Assembly: GCF_000235405.2 (NCBI RefSeq) | Contig: NC_017095.1 | Coordinates: forward strand, 2,009,501-2,073,500 | DNA from: Fervidobacterium pennivorans DSM 9078 | Lineage (GTDB): Bacteria > Thermotogota > Thermotogae > Thermotogales > Fervidobacteriaceae | DNA: 64,000 bases | Direction of reading: 5' to 3' | Part shown: positions 1 through 9,680 of the stretch, in pieces | Numbering within the stretch: the stretch's first letter is position 1 | Layout of the letters: each line of letters begins with the position of its first letter | Position numbers and translations under genes: made by a program | Notes under the pieces: generated by a model | What the model was told of the DNA's origin: nothing | The model's input: only the letters and a program-made list of their open reading frames with translations | The model's database searches: none

Positions 1-520
1 CCCAAAAGCTCATGCAGTGGCTTACGTGAGCATGGCCTTCAGAATAGCCTACTTTAAAGTCCATTATCCACTTGCGTTCTATGCAGCGTTTTTCTCAACA
101 AAAGGAGATGAATTCGATGCAGAGCTGATACTAAAAGGCAAAGAAGCGATAAAGAAAAGGTTGATGGAACTCAACAACAGTCCAAAAAAGGATGTTAAAG
201 AGAAGAACGAAGAAAAGGTCCTTGAAGCTGCACTTGAAATGATTTTGCGTGGGTTTGGATTTAAAAAACCTGATCTGAGAAGGAGTCATCATTCAAGGTT
301 TATAATAGATGGAAAAGATCTGCTTATACCGTTCAACAAAATTCGCGGAATAGGGGACAACGTAGCAAAATCGATAGTCCAGAAAAGGGAAGTCAAAATG
401 TTTACATCCATCGAAGACCTCATGACAAGGGCAAAAGTAACCAAAGCACAAGTGGAAGTACTCAAACGATTGGGTGTATTGGACGGGCTACCAGAAACCG
501 ACCAAGCATCTTTGTTCTGA
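1..520 (+). CDS. polC: DNA polymerase III PolC, C-terminal end (5' partial)
   Basis: The frame is open from base 2, so the gene starts before the window; the last 172 residues are visible. PolC is the Gram-positive/Thermotoga-type replicative polymerase alpha subunit with a built-in proofreading exonuclease. The visible part begins with the conserved PKAHAVAYV segment, continues through the fingers-proximal region (YPLAFYAAFFS) and includes a helix-hairpin-helix-like DNA-binding stretch (IRGIGDNVAKSIV near residue 118). It ends in a short tail (ASLF) that may bind the sliding clamp; that last point is inference. No clear terminator follows. secG lies downstream with its own promoter. Confidence 0.93.
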   Translation, partial: PKAHAVAYVSMAFRIAYFKVHYPLAFYAAFFSTKGDEFDAELILKGKEAIKKRLMELNNSPKKDVKEKNEEKVLEAALEMILRGFGFKKPDLRRSHHSRFIIDGKDLLIPFNKIRGIGDNVAKSIVQKREVKMFTSIEDLMTRAKVTKAQVEVLKRLGVLDGLPETDQASLF

Positions 521-616
521 TTTATTCCGATTTATTTTTGTTTATTACATTAAATAATTCGCTTTGTTTTGGCTCCTTAGTTAACTTTGAAATGTAAAGA
601 AATTTCTTTTTTGGTA

Positions 617-646
617 TTGCAAAACTTAAAGAAGATATGCTATAAT
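617..646 (+). promoter_or_regulatory. Sigma-A type promoter for secG
   Basis: TTGCAA (617-622), an 18-bp spacer and a perfect TATAAT (641-646) lie about 60 bp before the chosen secG start. Confidence 0.6.
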
Positions 647-704
647 AAGCACTGAATTGATTAAGAGGAAATACAAACTTCGAAAGAGATTTGGAGGTGT
701 TCTG

Positions 705-938
705 ATGTTGGCAGTAGTTTTACTAGTCATCCACACGATTATTGCATTAGGTCTTATTTGGATGGTTATGCAAGAAATGACAAAGTTTGCAGAACTTGGT
801 GGAGCATTTGGAAGTGGTGCAGCCTATACGATGTTTGGCAGAAAAAAAGGATTAGATACATCAGGTAAGATAACTGTTGCGTTGGCTGTTGCGTTCTTTA
901 TTATGTGCTTTTTAACATCTTGGGTATTGTCCAGGTAA
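705..938 (+). CDS. secG: Preprotein translocase subunit SecG
   Basis: SecG is the small membrane subunit that assists SecYEG protein export. The start chosen is ATG 705, preceded by GGAGGTG at 693-699; an upstream in-frame TTG at 657 has no such site and would add a basic extension. The product has 77 residues, the usual SecG size. It has two membrane helices (about residues 2-24 and 53-75) joined by a loop containing the family's Gly/Ala/Ser-rich GGAFGSGAA and a basic GRKKG segment. tyrS follows 57 bp later and is probably cotranscribed. Confidence 0.88.
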   Translation: MLAVVLLVIHTIIALGLIWMVMQEMTKFAELGGAFGSGAAYTMFGRKKGLDTSGKITVALAVAFFIMCFLTSWVLSR

Positions 939-995
939 TTGAAAAATAAAACTTTACCAAAGAGACGAAACAATTAACTAAGAGGGGTGTATCTG

Positions 996-2210
996 TTGTC
1001 CACATTAAAACTTCCTCCCGAAGAACAACTAAAAATATTGAAAAGAAATTGCGTAGACTTGGTTTCAGAAGAAGAATTGCTTGAGAGATTGAAATCTGGA
1101 AGGCCCTTGAGAGTAAAGTTGGGAGTAGACCCTTCGAGGCCAGATTTACATCTGGGTCATGCAGTAGTTTTGAAAAAACTCAAACAATTTCAGGACTTGG
1201 GGCACCAGATTGTATTAATCATTGGTGATTTTACCGCAATGATAGGTGATCCATCAGGAAGAAACACAACGAGACCTATGCTTTCAAGAGAAGAAGTTCT
1301 ACAAAACGCAAAAACATACGCAGAACAAGCCTTCATGATTCTTGACAAAGACAAAACGGAAATTCGCTACAATAACGAGTGGCTTGGTAGAATGACATTT
1401 GCCGATGTTGTGAAGTTGGCTTCAAAATACACAGTTGCAAGAATGCTTGAAAGAGAAGATTTCGCAAAACGGTATGCTGAAGGCACACCTATCAGTATCT
1501 CTGAGTTTTTATACCCATTGGCACAAGCTTACGATTCAGTTGCTATCCAAGCGGACGTAGAACTTGGTGGAACAGACCAGCTATTTAATCTTATGGTTGG
1601 AAGAAAGATACAAGAAGAATACGGACAACAACCACAGATAGTTATGACAATGCCGATCATTGAAGGAACAGATGGAAAGCTCAAAATGAGTAAAAGCTAT
1701 GGAAACTACGTAGGTTTTACAGATGAACCGAAGGATATGTATGGTAAAATAATGTCGATACCAGATGAATTAATTGTGAAATATGCAAGATTGCTAACAG
1801 ATGCGGATGAAGATTTTCTGAGTAAGATGGAAAAAGAGATAAACGAAAAGACAGTTAACCCAAGAGACTACAAAATGTGGCTTGCAAGAGAAATAGTCAG
1901 ACAATTCCACGGTGAACACGCAGCAAAGGAAGCGGAAGAATATTTCGTTACGGTATTCCAGAAAAAAGAAATCCCCGACGAAATGCCAGAAAAAGTTGTT
2001 GAACCAGGTGAATACAACATTGTGGAACTGCTCTTTAACCTGGGAATAGGCACGAAAAGTGAGATAAAAAGATTAATTATGCAAGGCGGAGTTTATTGGG
2101 ATAACAGCCGTATTGACAACTTCAAAACAACAGTTTCAGTTGTTAGTGAACACATACTAAGAGTCGGAAAGCGTTTATTTATCAAAATTGCAGCTAATCA
2201 GAAGAGATGA
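996..2210 (+). CDS. tyrS: Tyrosyl-tRNA synthetase
   Basis: Charges tRNA-Tyr with tyrosine using ATP. The class I catalytic core shows the HIGH-like HLGH motif (about residue 51) and an exact KMSKS loop (about residue 231), and there is a C-terminal S4 RNA-binding domain (about residues 340-404). At 404 residues it matches the TyrZ-like branch. The start is set at TTG 996, which lies 7-9 bases after AGAGGGGTG; the GTG at 987 is part of that ribosome-binding site and too close to use. It probably shares a transcript with secG. No T-box-like leader is visible. Confidence 0.95.
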   Translation: MSTLKLPPEEQLKILKRNCVDLVSEEELLERLKSGRPLRVKLGVDPSRPDLHLGHAVVLKKLKQFQDLGHQIVLIIGDFTAMIGDPSGRNTTRPMLSREEVLQNAKTYAEQAFMILDKDKTEIRYNNEWLGRMTFADVVKLASKYTVARMLEREDFAKRYAEGTPISISEFLYPLAQAYDSVAIQADVELGGTDQLFNLMVGRKIQEEYGQQPQIVMTMPIIEGTDGKLKMSKSYGNYVGFTDEPKDMYGKIMSIPDELIVKYARLLTDADEDFLSKMEKEINEKTVNPRDYKMWLAREIVRQFHGEHAAKEAEEYFVTVFQKKEIPDEMPEKVVEPGEYNIVELLFNLGIGTKSEIKRLIMQGGVYWDNSRIDNFKTTVSVVSEHILRVGKRLFIKIAANQKR

Positions 2211-2266
2211 GTTTTTGTTAAGTTGTCAATGGATTAGTAATTCTTCAGTGGAAATGTAGAAAAAAT

Positions 2267-2336
2267 TTGCATCGTTAACGGACCCTGTGGTATAATATAT
2301 GTGCATATTATGTGCGTTTGTGGTACAATAAATGTG
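2267..2336 (+). promoter_or_regulatory. Duplicated promoter core upstream of omp-alpha
   Basis: TTGCAT (2267-2272) is followed after 18 bp by TATAAT (2291-2296) in the context TGTGGTATAAT. An 18-bp near copy of the core (2286-2303) recurs at 2319-2336 with two mismatches and carries TGGTACAAT. The offset is 33 bp, about three helical turns. The second copy has no clear -35. Two start sites are inferred for this presumably highly expressed gene. Confidence 0.55.
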
Positions 2337-2379
2337 AAATTAGTAGTTAAATGTAGATCACTATAAAGGGGGTAAGAGC

Positions 2380-3669
2380 ATGAAAAAAGTTTTGACGATA
2401 GCTGTTGTTCTTTTAGTCCTCAGTATATCCATGGCAGCTTTTAGAGATATTCCAAAAGGGCACTGGGCAGAATCATTTGTAACCAGATTGGAAGAAGCTG
2501 GAATTGCAACTGGCTTCCCTGACGGAACCTACCGTGGTGACGAAGCAATAACAAGGTATCAGATAGCGGTTTTCCTTGTTAGAACTCTCGATTACGTTTT
2601 CCAAACGGTTGAAAGTAATATCAATGAAAAAGTGAGCGCATTAAAGCAAGATATTGAAGAACTTCAGATTGCACTCGAAGATGCGAAAGTTGTTCTTGAT
2701 TTACATGACCAGGATATAATTAAGCTGTATGATCTGGTAAATTCGCTCCAAGACAAGTTCAACTACACAGATGAAGACGGCAATCAACAAGAGATTGATC
2801 TTGTTGCATTAAAGAACGACATTCAAGCGATAAGCGAGATTCTTAACGGATTAGCTGCTCAACTCGGTGATGTTGATTATCTATTGAGAAAGCAAATTGC
2901 TGACACAACGAAAGACCTGCAAGGAAAGATTGACGCTATAAACAAAAATATCGCGGATATAAATAACCAACTTGCAGCTTTACAGGAAGCACAAGTAATT
3001 TTTGAATCGAGGCTTAATGATCTCGATGAAACAATTGCAAATTCTTACGCTATACTATCAGATGCCATTATGGGAATTCAGGAAGAACTCAACACAAGCA
3101 ACAACGAAATGAAAGATTTATTGGAAACAAAGGCGGATAAAGAAACACTTGCGACGCTAGTTTCAAGAGTTGAGTTGCTTGAAGAATATGTAAACATGAT
3201 TTATGATGTGCTTGGGACAAAGGTTTCTGCAGAGGACTTTGAAGCAGCCATGGCAGGGTTAGACGATAGACTTTCTGAACTTGAAACTAAGGTGCTTAAT
3301 ATTCAGAGCACTATCGATACGGGATTACCAGCGATCAGGGACATGCTTTATGAGCTTTCTTCAAACTTGGCATCGCTTGAAGAAAGGGTAACAACATATA
3401 CAGATGTTAGAGTTGAAGCTGTTGAAGAAAACCTTGGCATACTGGCAGAAAGAGTTAACCTGTTAGAAAATCAAGTCGCAAGCCTTGGACAGATTGTTGA
3501 AGAAGTCAAAGCTGACAAAAGCGAAGTCGAAGATGTAAATAAGAAGTTAGAGGAACTAAAAGCTGAGAAATCCAAAGATGTAAAACGATTGGAACAGTTG
3601 GCGCAGTGGGGTATTGGGCTTGGTATTGTAGGTATAATAATAGGTTTGGTTGGTTGGTTCAAACCGTAA
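2380..3669 (+). CDS. Omp-alpha-type toga protein (SLH domain, long coiled coil, C-terminal anchor)
   Basis: In Thermotoga, Omp-alpha spans the wide periplasm and links the outer sheath (toga) to the cell body. Here the 429-residue protein has a signal peptide (residues 1-20), one S-layer-homology domain starting FRDIPKGHWA (about 21-80), about 300 residues rich in heptads and Leu/Asp/Glu/Lys typical of a rod-like coiled coil, and one hydrophobic C-terminal segment (about 405-427) that would anchor it in the outer membrane. The start ATG follows a strong AAGGGGG site. It sits directly before the beta-barrel gene, an arrangement I associate with toga biogenesis. The homology assignment is by architecture; the anchoring role is known for the family, not shown here. 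Confidence 0.85.
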   Translation: MKKVLTIAVVLLVLSISMAAFRDIPKGHWAESFVTRLEEAGIATGFPDGTYRGDEAITRYQIAVFLVRTLDYVFQTVESNINEKVSALKQDIEELQIALEDAKVVLDLHDQDIIKLYDLVNSLQDKFNYTDEDGNQQEIDLVALKNDIQAISEILNGLAAQLGDVDYLLRKQIADTTKDLQGKIDAINKNIADINNQLAALQEAQVIFESRLNDLDETIANSYAILSDAIMGIQEELNTSNNEMKDLLETKADKETLATLVSRVELLEEYVNMIYDVLGTKVSAEDFEAAMAGLDDRLSELETKVLNIQSTIDTGLPAIRDMLYELSSNLASLEERVTTYTDVRVEAVEENLGILAERVNLLENQVASLGQIVEEVKADKSEVEDVNKKLEELKAEKSKDVKRLEQLAQWGIGLGIVGIIIGLVGWFKP

Positions 3670-3732
3670 TTTTGTTAAAGCTGTCGGCATTTATGCGAGG
3701 CTAGAAAGAATATAAACATCCAAAAAGGGGGG

Positions 3733-3783
3733 ATGGTTAAGAAGTTTAACTTTAAAAGCTTGATTTTCCTTAGGTTTTGTTAA
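3733..3783 (+). other. Possible 16-codon leader ORF before the porin gene
   Basis: A short frame (MVKK...LRFC, then TAA) starts directly after a GGGGGG run and ends 43 bp before the porin start. The purine run touches the ATG, so spacing is poor for initiation. The peptide looks like the first part of a signal peptide. It could be a leader, a decayed gene start or chance; I cannot decide. Confidence 0.15.
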
Positions 3784-3826
3784 TAAAGATTTTCACACCT
3801 AAACTCACAGGAGGAGGGAGAAGGTT

Positions 3827-5164
3827 ATGAAGAAACTTTTAACGTTTTTGGTAGCACTTTTTGTAGTTGTTAGCGTCTTTGCAGCAGAAAAACCATTCAC
3901 ACTTGGTCCAAACGTAAAGTACACGGGAACAGTTAGCTTCTCACTTGGTGTAACAGAAAACGGTGTTGATATTAGCGGTGCATTGGTAAATGTTAATGCG
4001 TCTCTACCATTCGGACCAACAAGCGATACACAAGCTGGAGCAACGTTCGGTATAACATACACACCTTTTGGTGGAGTTAGCCTCACACTCTCGAGCATCA
4101 CATTCTCCACACCATACTTTGGAGCATTCTACAGCACAGGTAAACAATTTGTAAGTGATTACTTCACTGGTAGAGTCTATAATCCTGATGGAACAACCCC
4201 ATGGACGACAGCAATGGAAGATTTTGCAGATTCATTAAAACTCACGTTACCAGCAGTTGCAGGACTTGAAGTTTACTATCTTGACAAAACATCAGAAGGC
4301 ACAGCAACATGGTTTAGCGATATGGTTCTTGTGAAATACACAGTTGCTGATTGGACAATCGTTGGTGGAACATACAACACAGGAGACACAACAACACACG
4401 AATTTGGTGCAGAAGTAAGAGGTGCACTTGACCTTGGAATACTCAAACCAAACCTCACAGTATTCGGTGGTATGGTTGAAGATGCAACAGAAATGATAGC
4501 AGCTTTCGATGTCAATTTCTCTGGTTCACTCGAGCCAGTTAAAGGACTTACTCTTGCTCCAACATTCAAATTTGCTGAAAACCTCGACAAACTTGAATAC
4601 AGATCATCGAACATCGCAAATGAAAAATACTTCAGCCTTGGTGTAACATACACAACAACATTTGCACCAGTTACATTTACAGCACAAGTTACACCAAAAG
4701 TAAACTTTGCTACAGCAACACCAACAACAACACTTCCACTCGACGAACTTTCAGCACAAGTAGCAGTTGCACCAGTGACATTCTATGTCAAGACAACAAA
4801 TGCTGACCTTCTGACAGAAAACCCATTCACACTCTATGTAAAAGCATCTTACGCAGATGCAATGATTAATGCTTCAGTTGCAGCAAGCTGGGCAGATGTT
4901 ACAGAATTTGCAACATACACATACATTCACGGAACAGTAAGCATCAAGGCAACGCCAGAACTCACCCTCTACTCAGATGTTCGCAAGATTATAGCCACGG
5001 AGAACGACTTTGGATACAACGTTAGAGCAACATATAGCATCACACCAAATGTAAACTTGACAGGATTCTATGGAACATTAACAAAAGATGCATATGGTGC
5101 TTACACAGTAATCAATCCAGAACCAACATGGAATGTTAACCTTACATACACGGCAAGCTTCTAA
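3827..5164 (+). CDS. Omp-beta-type outer-membrane beta-barrel protein
   Basis: Predicted porin-like component of the toga. The 445-residue protein has a signal peptide (residues 1-19, cleavage near VFA/AEK). The mature part is made of alternating polar/hydrophobic strands rich in Thr, Val, Tyr and Phe with short turns, and it ends in Phe as many outer-membrane barrels do. The start ATG has a strong GGAGGAGGGAG site. Codon use is strikingly uniform (ACA, GCA, GTT), suggesting high expression. It follows omp-alpha by 158 bp and has its own strong terminator. The function as main toga porin is inference from architecture and neighbourhood. Confidence 0.78.
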   Translation: MKKLLTFLVALFVVVSVFAAEKPFTLGPNVKYTGTVSFSLGVTENGVDISGALVNVNASLPFGPTSDTQAGATFGITYTPFGGVSLTLSSITFSTPYFGAFYSTGKQFVSDYFTGRVYNPDGTTPWTTAMEDFADSLKLTLPAVAGLEVYYLDKTSEGTATWFSDMVLVKYTVADWTIVGGTYNTGDTTTHEFGAEVRGALDLGILKPNLTVFGGMVEDATEMIAAFDVNFSGSLEPVKGLTLAPTFKFAENLDKLEYRSSNIANEKYFSLGVTYTTTFAPVTFTAQVTPKVNFATATPTTTLPLDELSAQVAVAPVTFYVKTTNADLLTENPFTLYVKASYADAMINASVAASWADVTEFATYTYIHGTVSIKATPELTLYSDVRKIIATENDFGYNVRATYSITPNVNLTGFYGTLTKDAYGAYTVINPEPTWNVNLTYTASF

Positions 5165-5187
5165 TAACAAGTAGAATGCAATTTTCA

Positions 5188-5217
5188 AACCCCGTCCGAA
5201 AGGACGGGGTTTTATTC
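5188..5217 (+). terminator. Rho-independent terminator of the porin gene
   Basis: A perfect 10-bp GC-rich stem (AACCCCGTCC / GGACGGGGTT) with a GAAA tetraloop is followed by TTTATTCTT, 23 bp after the stop. Confidence 0.92.
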
Positions 5218-5267
5218 TTCCAATTGAGGATAGCTATTAAAAAAGAATTATAGCATTATTCAACACA

Positions 5268-5295
5268 AAAAAGCCCTTCCATATGGAAGGGCTTT
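5268..5295 (-). terminator. Rho-independent terminator of eno
   Basis: Read on the minus strand, AAAGCCCTTCC pairs with GGAAGGGCTTT around an ATAT loop and is followed by a run of T. It lies 23 bp beyond the eno stop. Confidence 0.88.
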
Positions 5296-5318
5296 ACAAC
5301 TCAAATATTAAGCAACTC

Positions 5319-6650
<1,332 letters not shown>

Positions 6651-6665
6651 TTAGAACCTACCGAC

Positions 6666-6694
6666 ATTATACCACACATTTGCATTAGTGACAA
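6666..6694 (-). promoter_or_regulatory. Promoter of eno
   Basis: On the minus strand, TTGTCA, a 17-bp spacer and TATAAT, within the TGTGGTATAAT context seen at several other genes in the window. Confidence 0.8.
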
Positions 6695-6735
6695 TTTTCA
6701 CCAACGTAACAATCGATGATACGATATTTTTGCAC

Positions 6736-8100
6736 TTAGACTATCTTCACTTCGTGTGGTTTTAAGTTTATACCCTCAAACGATTCGTTGTGCCCAGCGA
6801 TATTTGCGTAAACCCTGAACCCATTATCTCCATCCGTAACGGTGTAAGCGACAACAAACGTGTTGTGTGTTACATGTTCTACCCATGCGTTTGTGAGCCA
6901 CTCATTTTCTTTTCTGAATTTTGTCCAAGCCATTACTTCACTTAGCAGGCTACCTTCTCTATTGAGTTGTTCTTCAACAGAAACTCCTGTAAATGCTCTG
7001 TTAAATCTGACAGCCTTCCAGAACGTCTGACCTTCTCCTGAGAGTGATGCATACCATGGGAATGGTTCTATAACGTCCTCTGTGAATATGGAATCGTAGA
7101 TGCCTTTCATACCCACTTCATCACCGTAATAAATAAACGGAACGCCGGGTGCTGTCATGAGTAAGCCGAAGAAGACTTTTCTTTGTTCCTCTTGTTGAAT
7201 GAGGCTTGCGAGTCTATGCATATCGTGGTTACCTGTGAAGTTGCTTGGTAGGTAAGGCTTTTTGCTGAGCGTTCTTTGGAAACAATCGACGATTTTGTAA
7301 ACTGCTCCATGTTGCATGGATTCGCGTATGGCTTCGGTGAAATAGAAGTTGAACGAACAACCAATTGTTTGCGCATATCTGTCGACTATCTCCGGGTCGT
7401 CCCACACCTCTGTAACAGCGAATACATCTGAGCCTTTTACTTTTCTTGCTTTGTCCATAACAAGCTTCCAGTAAGCGACATTTTTGTCGTGATCGTATCT
7501 AAATCTGCCTTCCCTTATATCATAATCGTAGATGTGCTTGGCAGCATCGAATCTGAACCCATCAACGCCTTGGTTGAGCCAAAATTCAACGATTTCAAGT
7601 GATTTTTCGACGACTTCTGGATTTTCGTAATTTAAATCAGGCGAAGAGCCTCCGAAAACCCCATAATACCACTTTCCATTTCTGTTGTGCCAAAGTAATT
7701 CTTCATCCCAGTGTCTTTTTTCGCTTAAATTGAAGTGTGGTTGAGCCCAGAGAAAATAGTCTACGTATGGTTTTTCACCGTTCATCGCCGCCTTAAACCA
7801 AGGATGCCTATCTGAGACATGATTGAGTGGAAGGTCAATAACGACCTTTATTCCTTTTTCGTGGAGCGCATCAACCATCGCTTTGAAATCTGAAAGTGAA
7901 CCAAATGAAGAGTTTGTATCAAAATAATCTATAATATCGTATCCATGATAACTTGGTGATTTGAAATGTGGTGTGAGCCAAACAAGGTCAACGCCGAGCA
8001 TCTTTAGATAGTCTGCTTTCTGGGCTATACCTTTGAAATCACCGATCCCATCATCGTTTGAATCTGCAAATGACCTAACAAATATCTCGTAGCCAATCAT
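6736..8100 (-). CDS. mgtA: GH13 4-alpha-glucanotransferase, MgtA type
   Basis: Intracellular alpha-amylase-family enzyme, expected to transfer maltosyl or longer units between maltodextrins. At 454 residues with no signal peptide it is, from memory, very like Thermotoga maritima MgtA, from the opening MIGYEIFVRSF to the closing region. The GH13 catalytic residues are in place: nucleophile D185 (GFRFDAAKH), acid/base E231 (VTEVWDD) and transition-state stabiliser D293 (GNHDMHR). The start ATG follows GGAGGGAAGG. murD lies 42 bp upstream on the same strand, so the two may be cotranscribed. A maltodextrin glucosidase activity is the main alternative. Confidence 0.88.
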   Translation of the reverse strand: MIGYEIFVRSFADSNDDGIGDFKGIAQKADYLKMLGVDLVWLTPHFKSPSYHGYDIIDYFDTNSSFGSLSDFKAMVDALHEKGIKVVIDLPLNHVSDRHPWFKAAMNGEKPYVDYFLWAQPHFNLSEKRHWDEELLWHNRNGKWYYGVFGGSSPDLNYENPEVVEKSLEIVEFWLNQGVDGFRFDAAKHIYDYDIREGRFRYDHDKNVAYWKLVMDKARKVKGSDVFAVTEVWDDPEIVDRYAQTIGCSFNFYFTEAIRESMQHGAVYKIVDCFQRTLSKKPYLPSNFTGNHDMHRLASLIQQEEQRKVFFGLLMTAPGVPFIYYGDEVGMKGIYDSIFTEDVIEPFPWYASLSGEGQTFWKAVRFNRAFTGVSVEEQLNREGSLLSEVMAWTKFRKENEWLTNAWVEHVTHNTFVVAYTVTDGDNGFRVYANIAGHNESFEGINLKPHEVKIV

Positions 8101-8142
8101 CTACCTTCCCTCCAATTTAGATATTGAAAGCATGTTGGGAAA

Positions 8143-9405
8143 TTATTGTCCCATAAGCTTTTTGACTATCGCTTTGAAATGGTCTCCGCGTTCTTCGAAG
8201 TTTTTATACGCATCATAACTTGCACCAGCTGGCCCCAAGAGCACGTAATCACCTTTGCCTGCCATTTTTGATATTTCAACAACGGCTTCTTCGATATCTT
8301 TGTATCTTTTGTAATTAATCTTTCGTTCTTTCAAATACGGCTCAATCTGGTCTGCAATTGGACCGACTATAGCAACGTGTTTGCACTTTTTCTTTATTTC
8401 GTCTGCCAATTTTGTGTAATCTTCGTTTTTACCCTTTCCTGCGATTATCAAGAAAAGATTCCCATCGAAATTTTCGAGTGCTTTCAATACTGCCGCAGCG
8501 TTTGTAGCTTTTGAGTCGTTGTAATAATGCGCACCGTTTATCGTCCCGCAATACTCCATTCGATGTGGGAGCGGTACAAAGTCTTCGAGCATGCTCATTT
8601 CAAACGGAAGATTTAGGACTTTTAAAACAGTTTTCGCAGCGGCGATGTTTTCGACATTCTGTTTTGTTCGAATATGGAATGGGATATCATCGAATTTGAA
8701 ATCGGCGGTGAATGGAACACGTTTGGCTTGGACGAGCGAGAGCCTTTTGAATGTTTCCATGTCCTTGGGATTGTAGATGAAGTGGTCTTCGTTGTCTTGA
8801 AACTTTGTTATTTTAAATTTCGATTCAATATAATGTTCCATTGATGGATGCCAATCGAGATGGTTGGGGTATATGTTTGTTATAACTGCCACGTGCGGTT
8901 TGAAGTATTCTGCCCAATAGAGCTGGAAACTACTGATTTCTATAACAAGATACTCAGGTTTTTTACCTTCAATCAGAACCTGTGCTATTGGTATGCCGAT
9001 ATTTCCAGAGAGTTGAGAAGTTGCAGATTTTGAAATGAGATGGTGAATCATAGATACAGTTGTGCTCTTTCCAACGGAACCTGTGACAGCGATGATGGTT
9101 GGCTTCCATTCGAGGTTTTTCGTGAAGTAAGTGATTTCTGTGTCAACGTGTTTGCCTAGTTCCTTTGCTTTCATGAGAATGGGATGGTTGTATGGAACAC
9201 TTGGGCTGGTTAGTATAACGTCTGCTTCGAGGATTTTTTCACTGTTGGTTCCCTCTTCGTAAGGTATGCCAGATTCTTCTAAGTATTTCTTGTCCTCTTC
9301 TGAAAGCTTACCACCTTCGCTTACAAAAACTTCCTCCCCAAGTGATTTTAAATATCTTGCCGCATATTTGTTACTTAACCCAAACCCCAGGAGTGCGAAT
9401 TTCAA
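8143..9405 (-). CDS. murD: UDP-N-acetylmuramoyl-L-alanine--D-glutamate ligase
   Basis: Adds D-glutamate to UDP-MurNAc-L-Ala in cytoplasmic peptidoglycan precursor synthesis. It shows a Rossmann-like N-terminus (FALLGFGLSN), the ATP-binding GSVGKST, the Mur ligase EISSFQL and TNIYPNHLDWH, and the C-terminal-domain motif YNDSKATN. The start is set at TTG 9405 (MKFALLGFG): AAGGAG lies eight bases before it, whereas the GTG at 9414 is only two bases from that site. Length is 420 residues, slightly short for MurD but with all domains. No other mur genes adjoin it. Confidence 0.93.
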   Translation of the reverse strand: MKFALLGFGLSNKYAARYLKSLGEEVFVSEGGKLSEEDKKYLEESGIPYEEGTNSEKILEADVILTSPSVPYNHPILMKAKELGKHVDTEITYFTKNLEWKPTIIAVTGSVGKSTTVSMIHHLISKSATSQLSGNIGIPIAQVLIEGKKPEYLVIEISSFQLYWAEYFKPHVAVITNIYPNHLDWHPSMEHYIESKFKITKFQDNEDHFIYNPKDMETFKRLSLVQAKRVPFTADFKFDDIPFHIRTKQNVENIAAAKTVLKVLNLPFEMSMLEDFVPLPHRMEYCGTINGAHYYNDSKATNAAAVLKALENFDGNLFLIIAGKGKNEDYTKLADEIKKKCKHVAIVGPIADQIEPYLKERKINYKRYKDIEEAVVEISKMAGKGDYVLLGPAGASYDAYKNFEERGDHFKAIVKKLMGQ

Positions 9406-9573
9406 ACAAATCACTCTCCTTTTTAAGTCTAAATTTGACTGAATTTTCTCAAATTCTGAATATATTTTATCACAAAGTAGGTTGTGAAACCGATTTTTGT
9501 GGAAATGTTCAATGAATGTTCATATTTCTAATTTCTAAGCCTATACTCTTGTTCTGAGATTTTCGAATATTGT

Positions 9574-9603
9574 TTGACTTTGCGAATTGTTTTATGATAT
9601 ACT
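9574..9603 (+). promoter_or_regulatory. Promoter of dinB
   Basis: TTGACT (9574-9579), an 18-bp spacer and TATACT (9598-9603), about 75 bp before the dinB start. Confidence 0.55.
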
Positions 9604-9636
9604 ATACTTTAGTACACTATACAAATGTAAAGTATA
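9603..9636 (+). repeat. Inverted repeat over the dinB start-site region
   Basis: TATACTTT (9603-9610) and AAAGTATA (9629-9636) form an 8-bp inverted repeat separated by 18 bp, just downstream of the -10. A heptamer ACTATAC also recurs at 9601 and 9616. The position suits a repressor operator. No known damage-response box is recognised. Confidence 0.35.
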
Positions 9637-9680
9637 TATTATCAAACGTTATTGTTGAATAATAAGCAGGGGTGATATTT

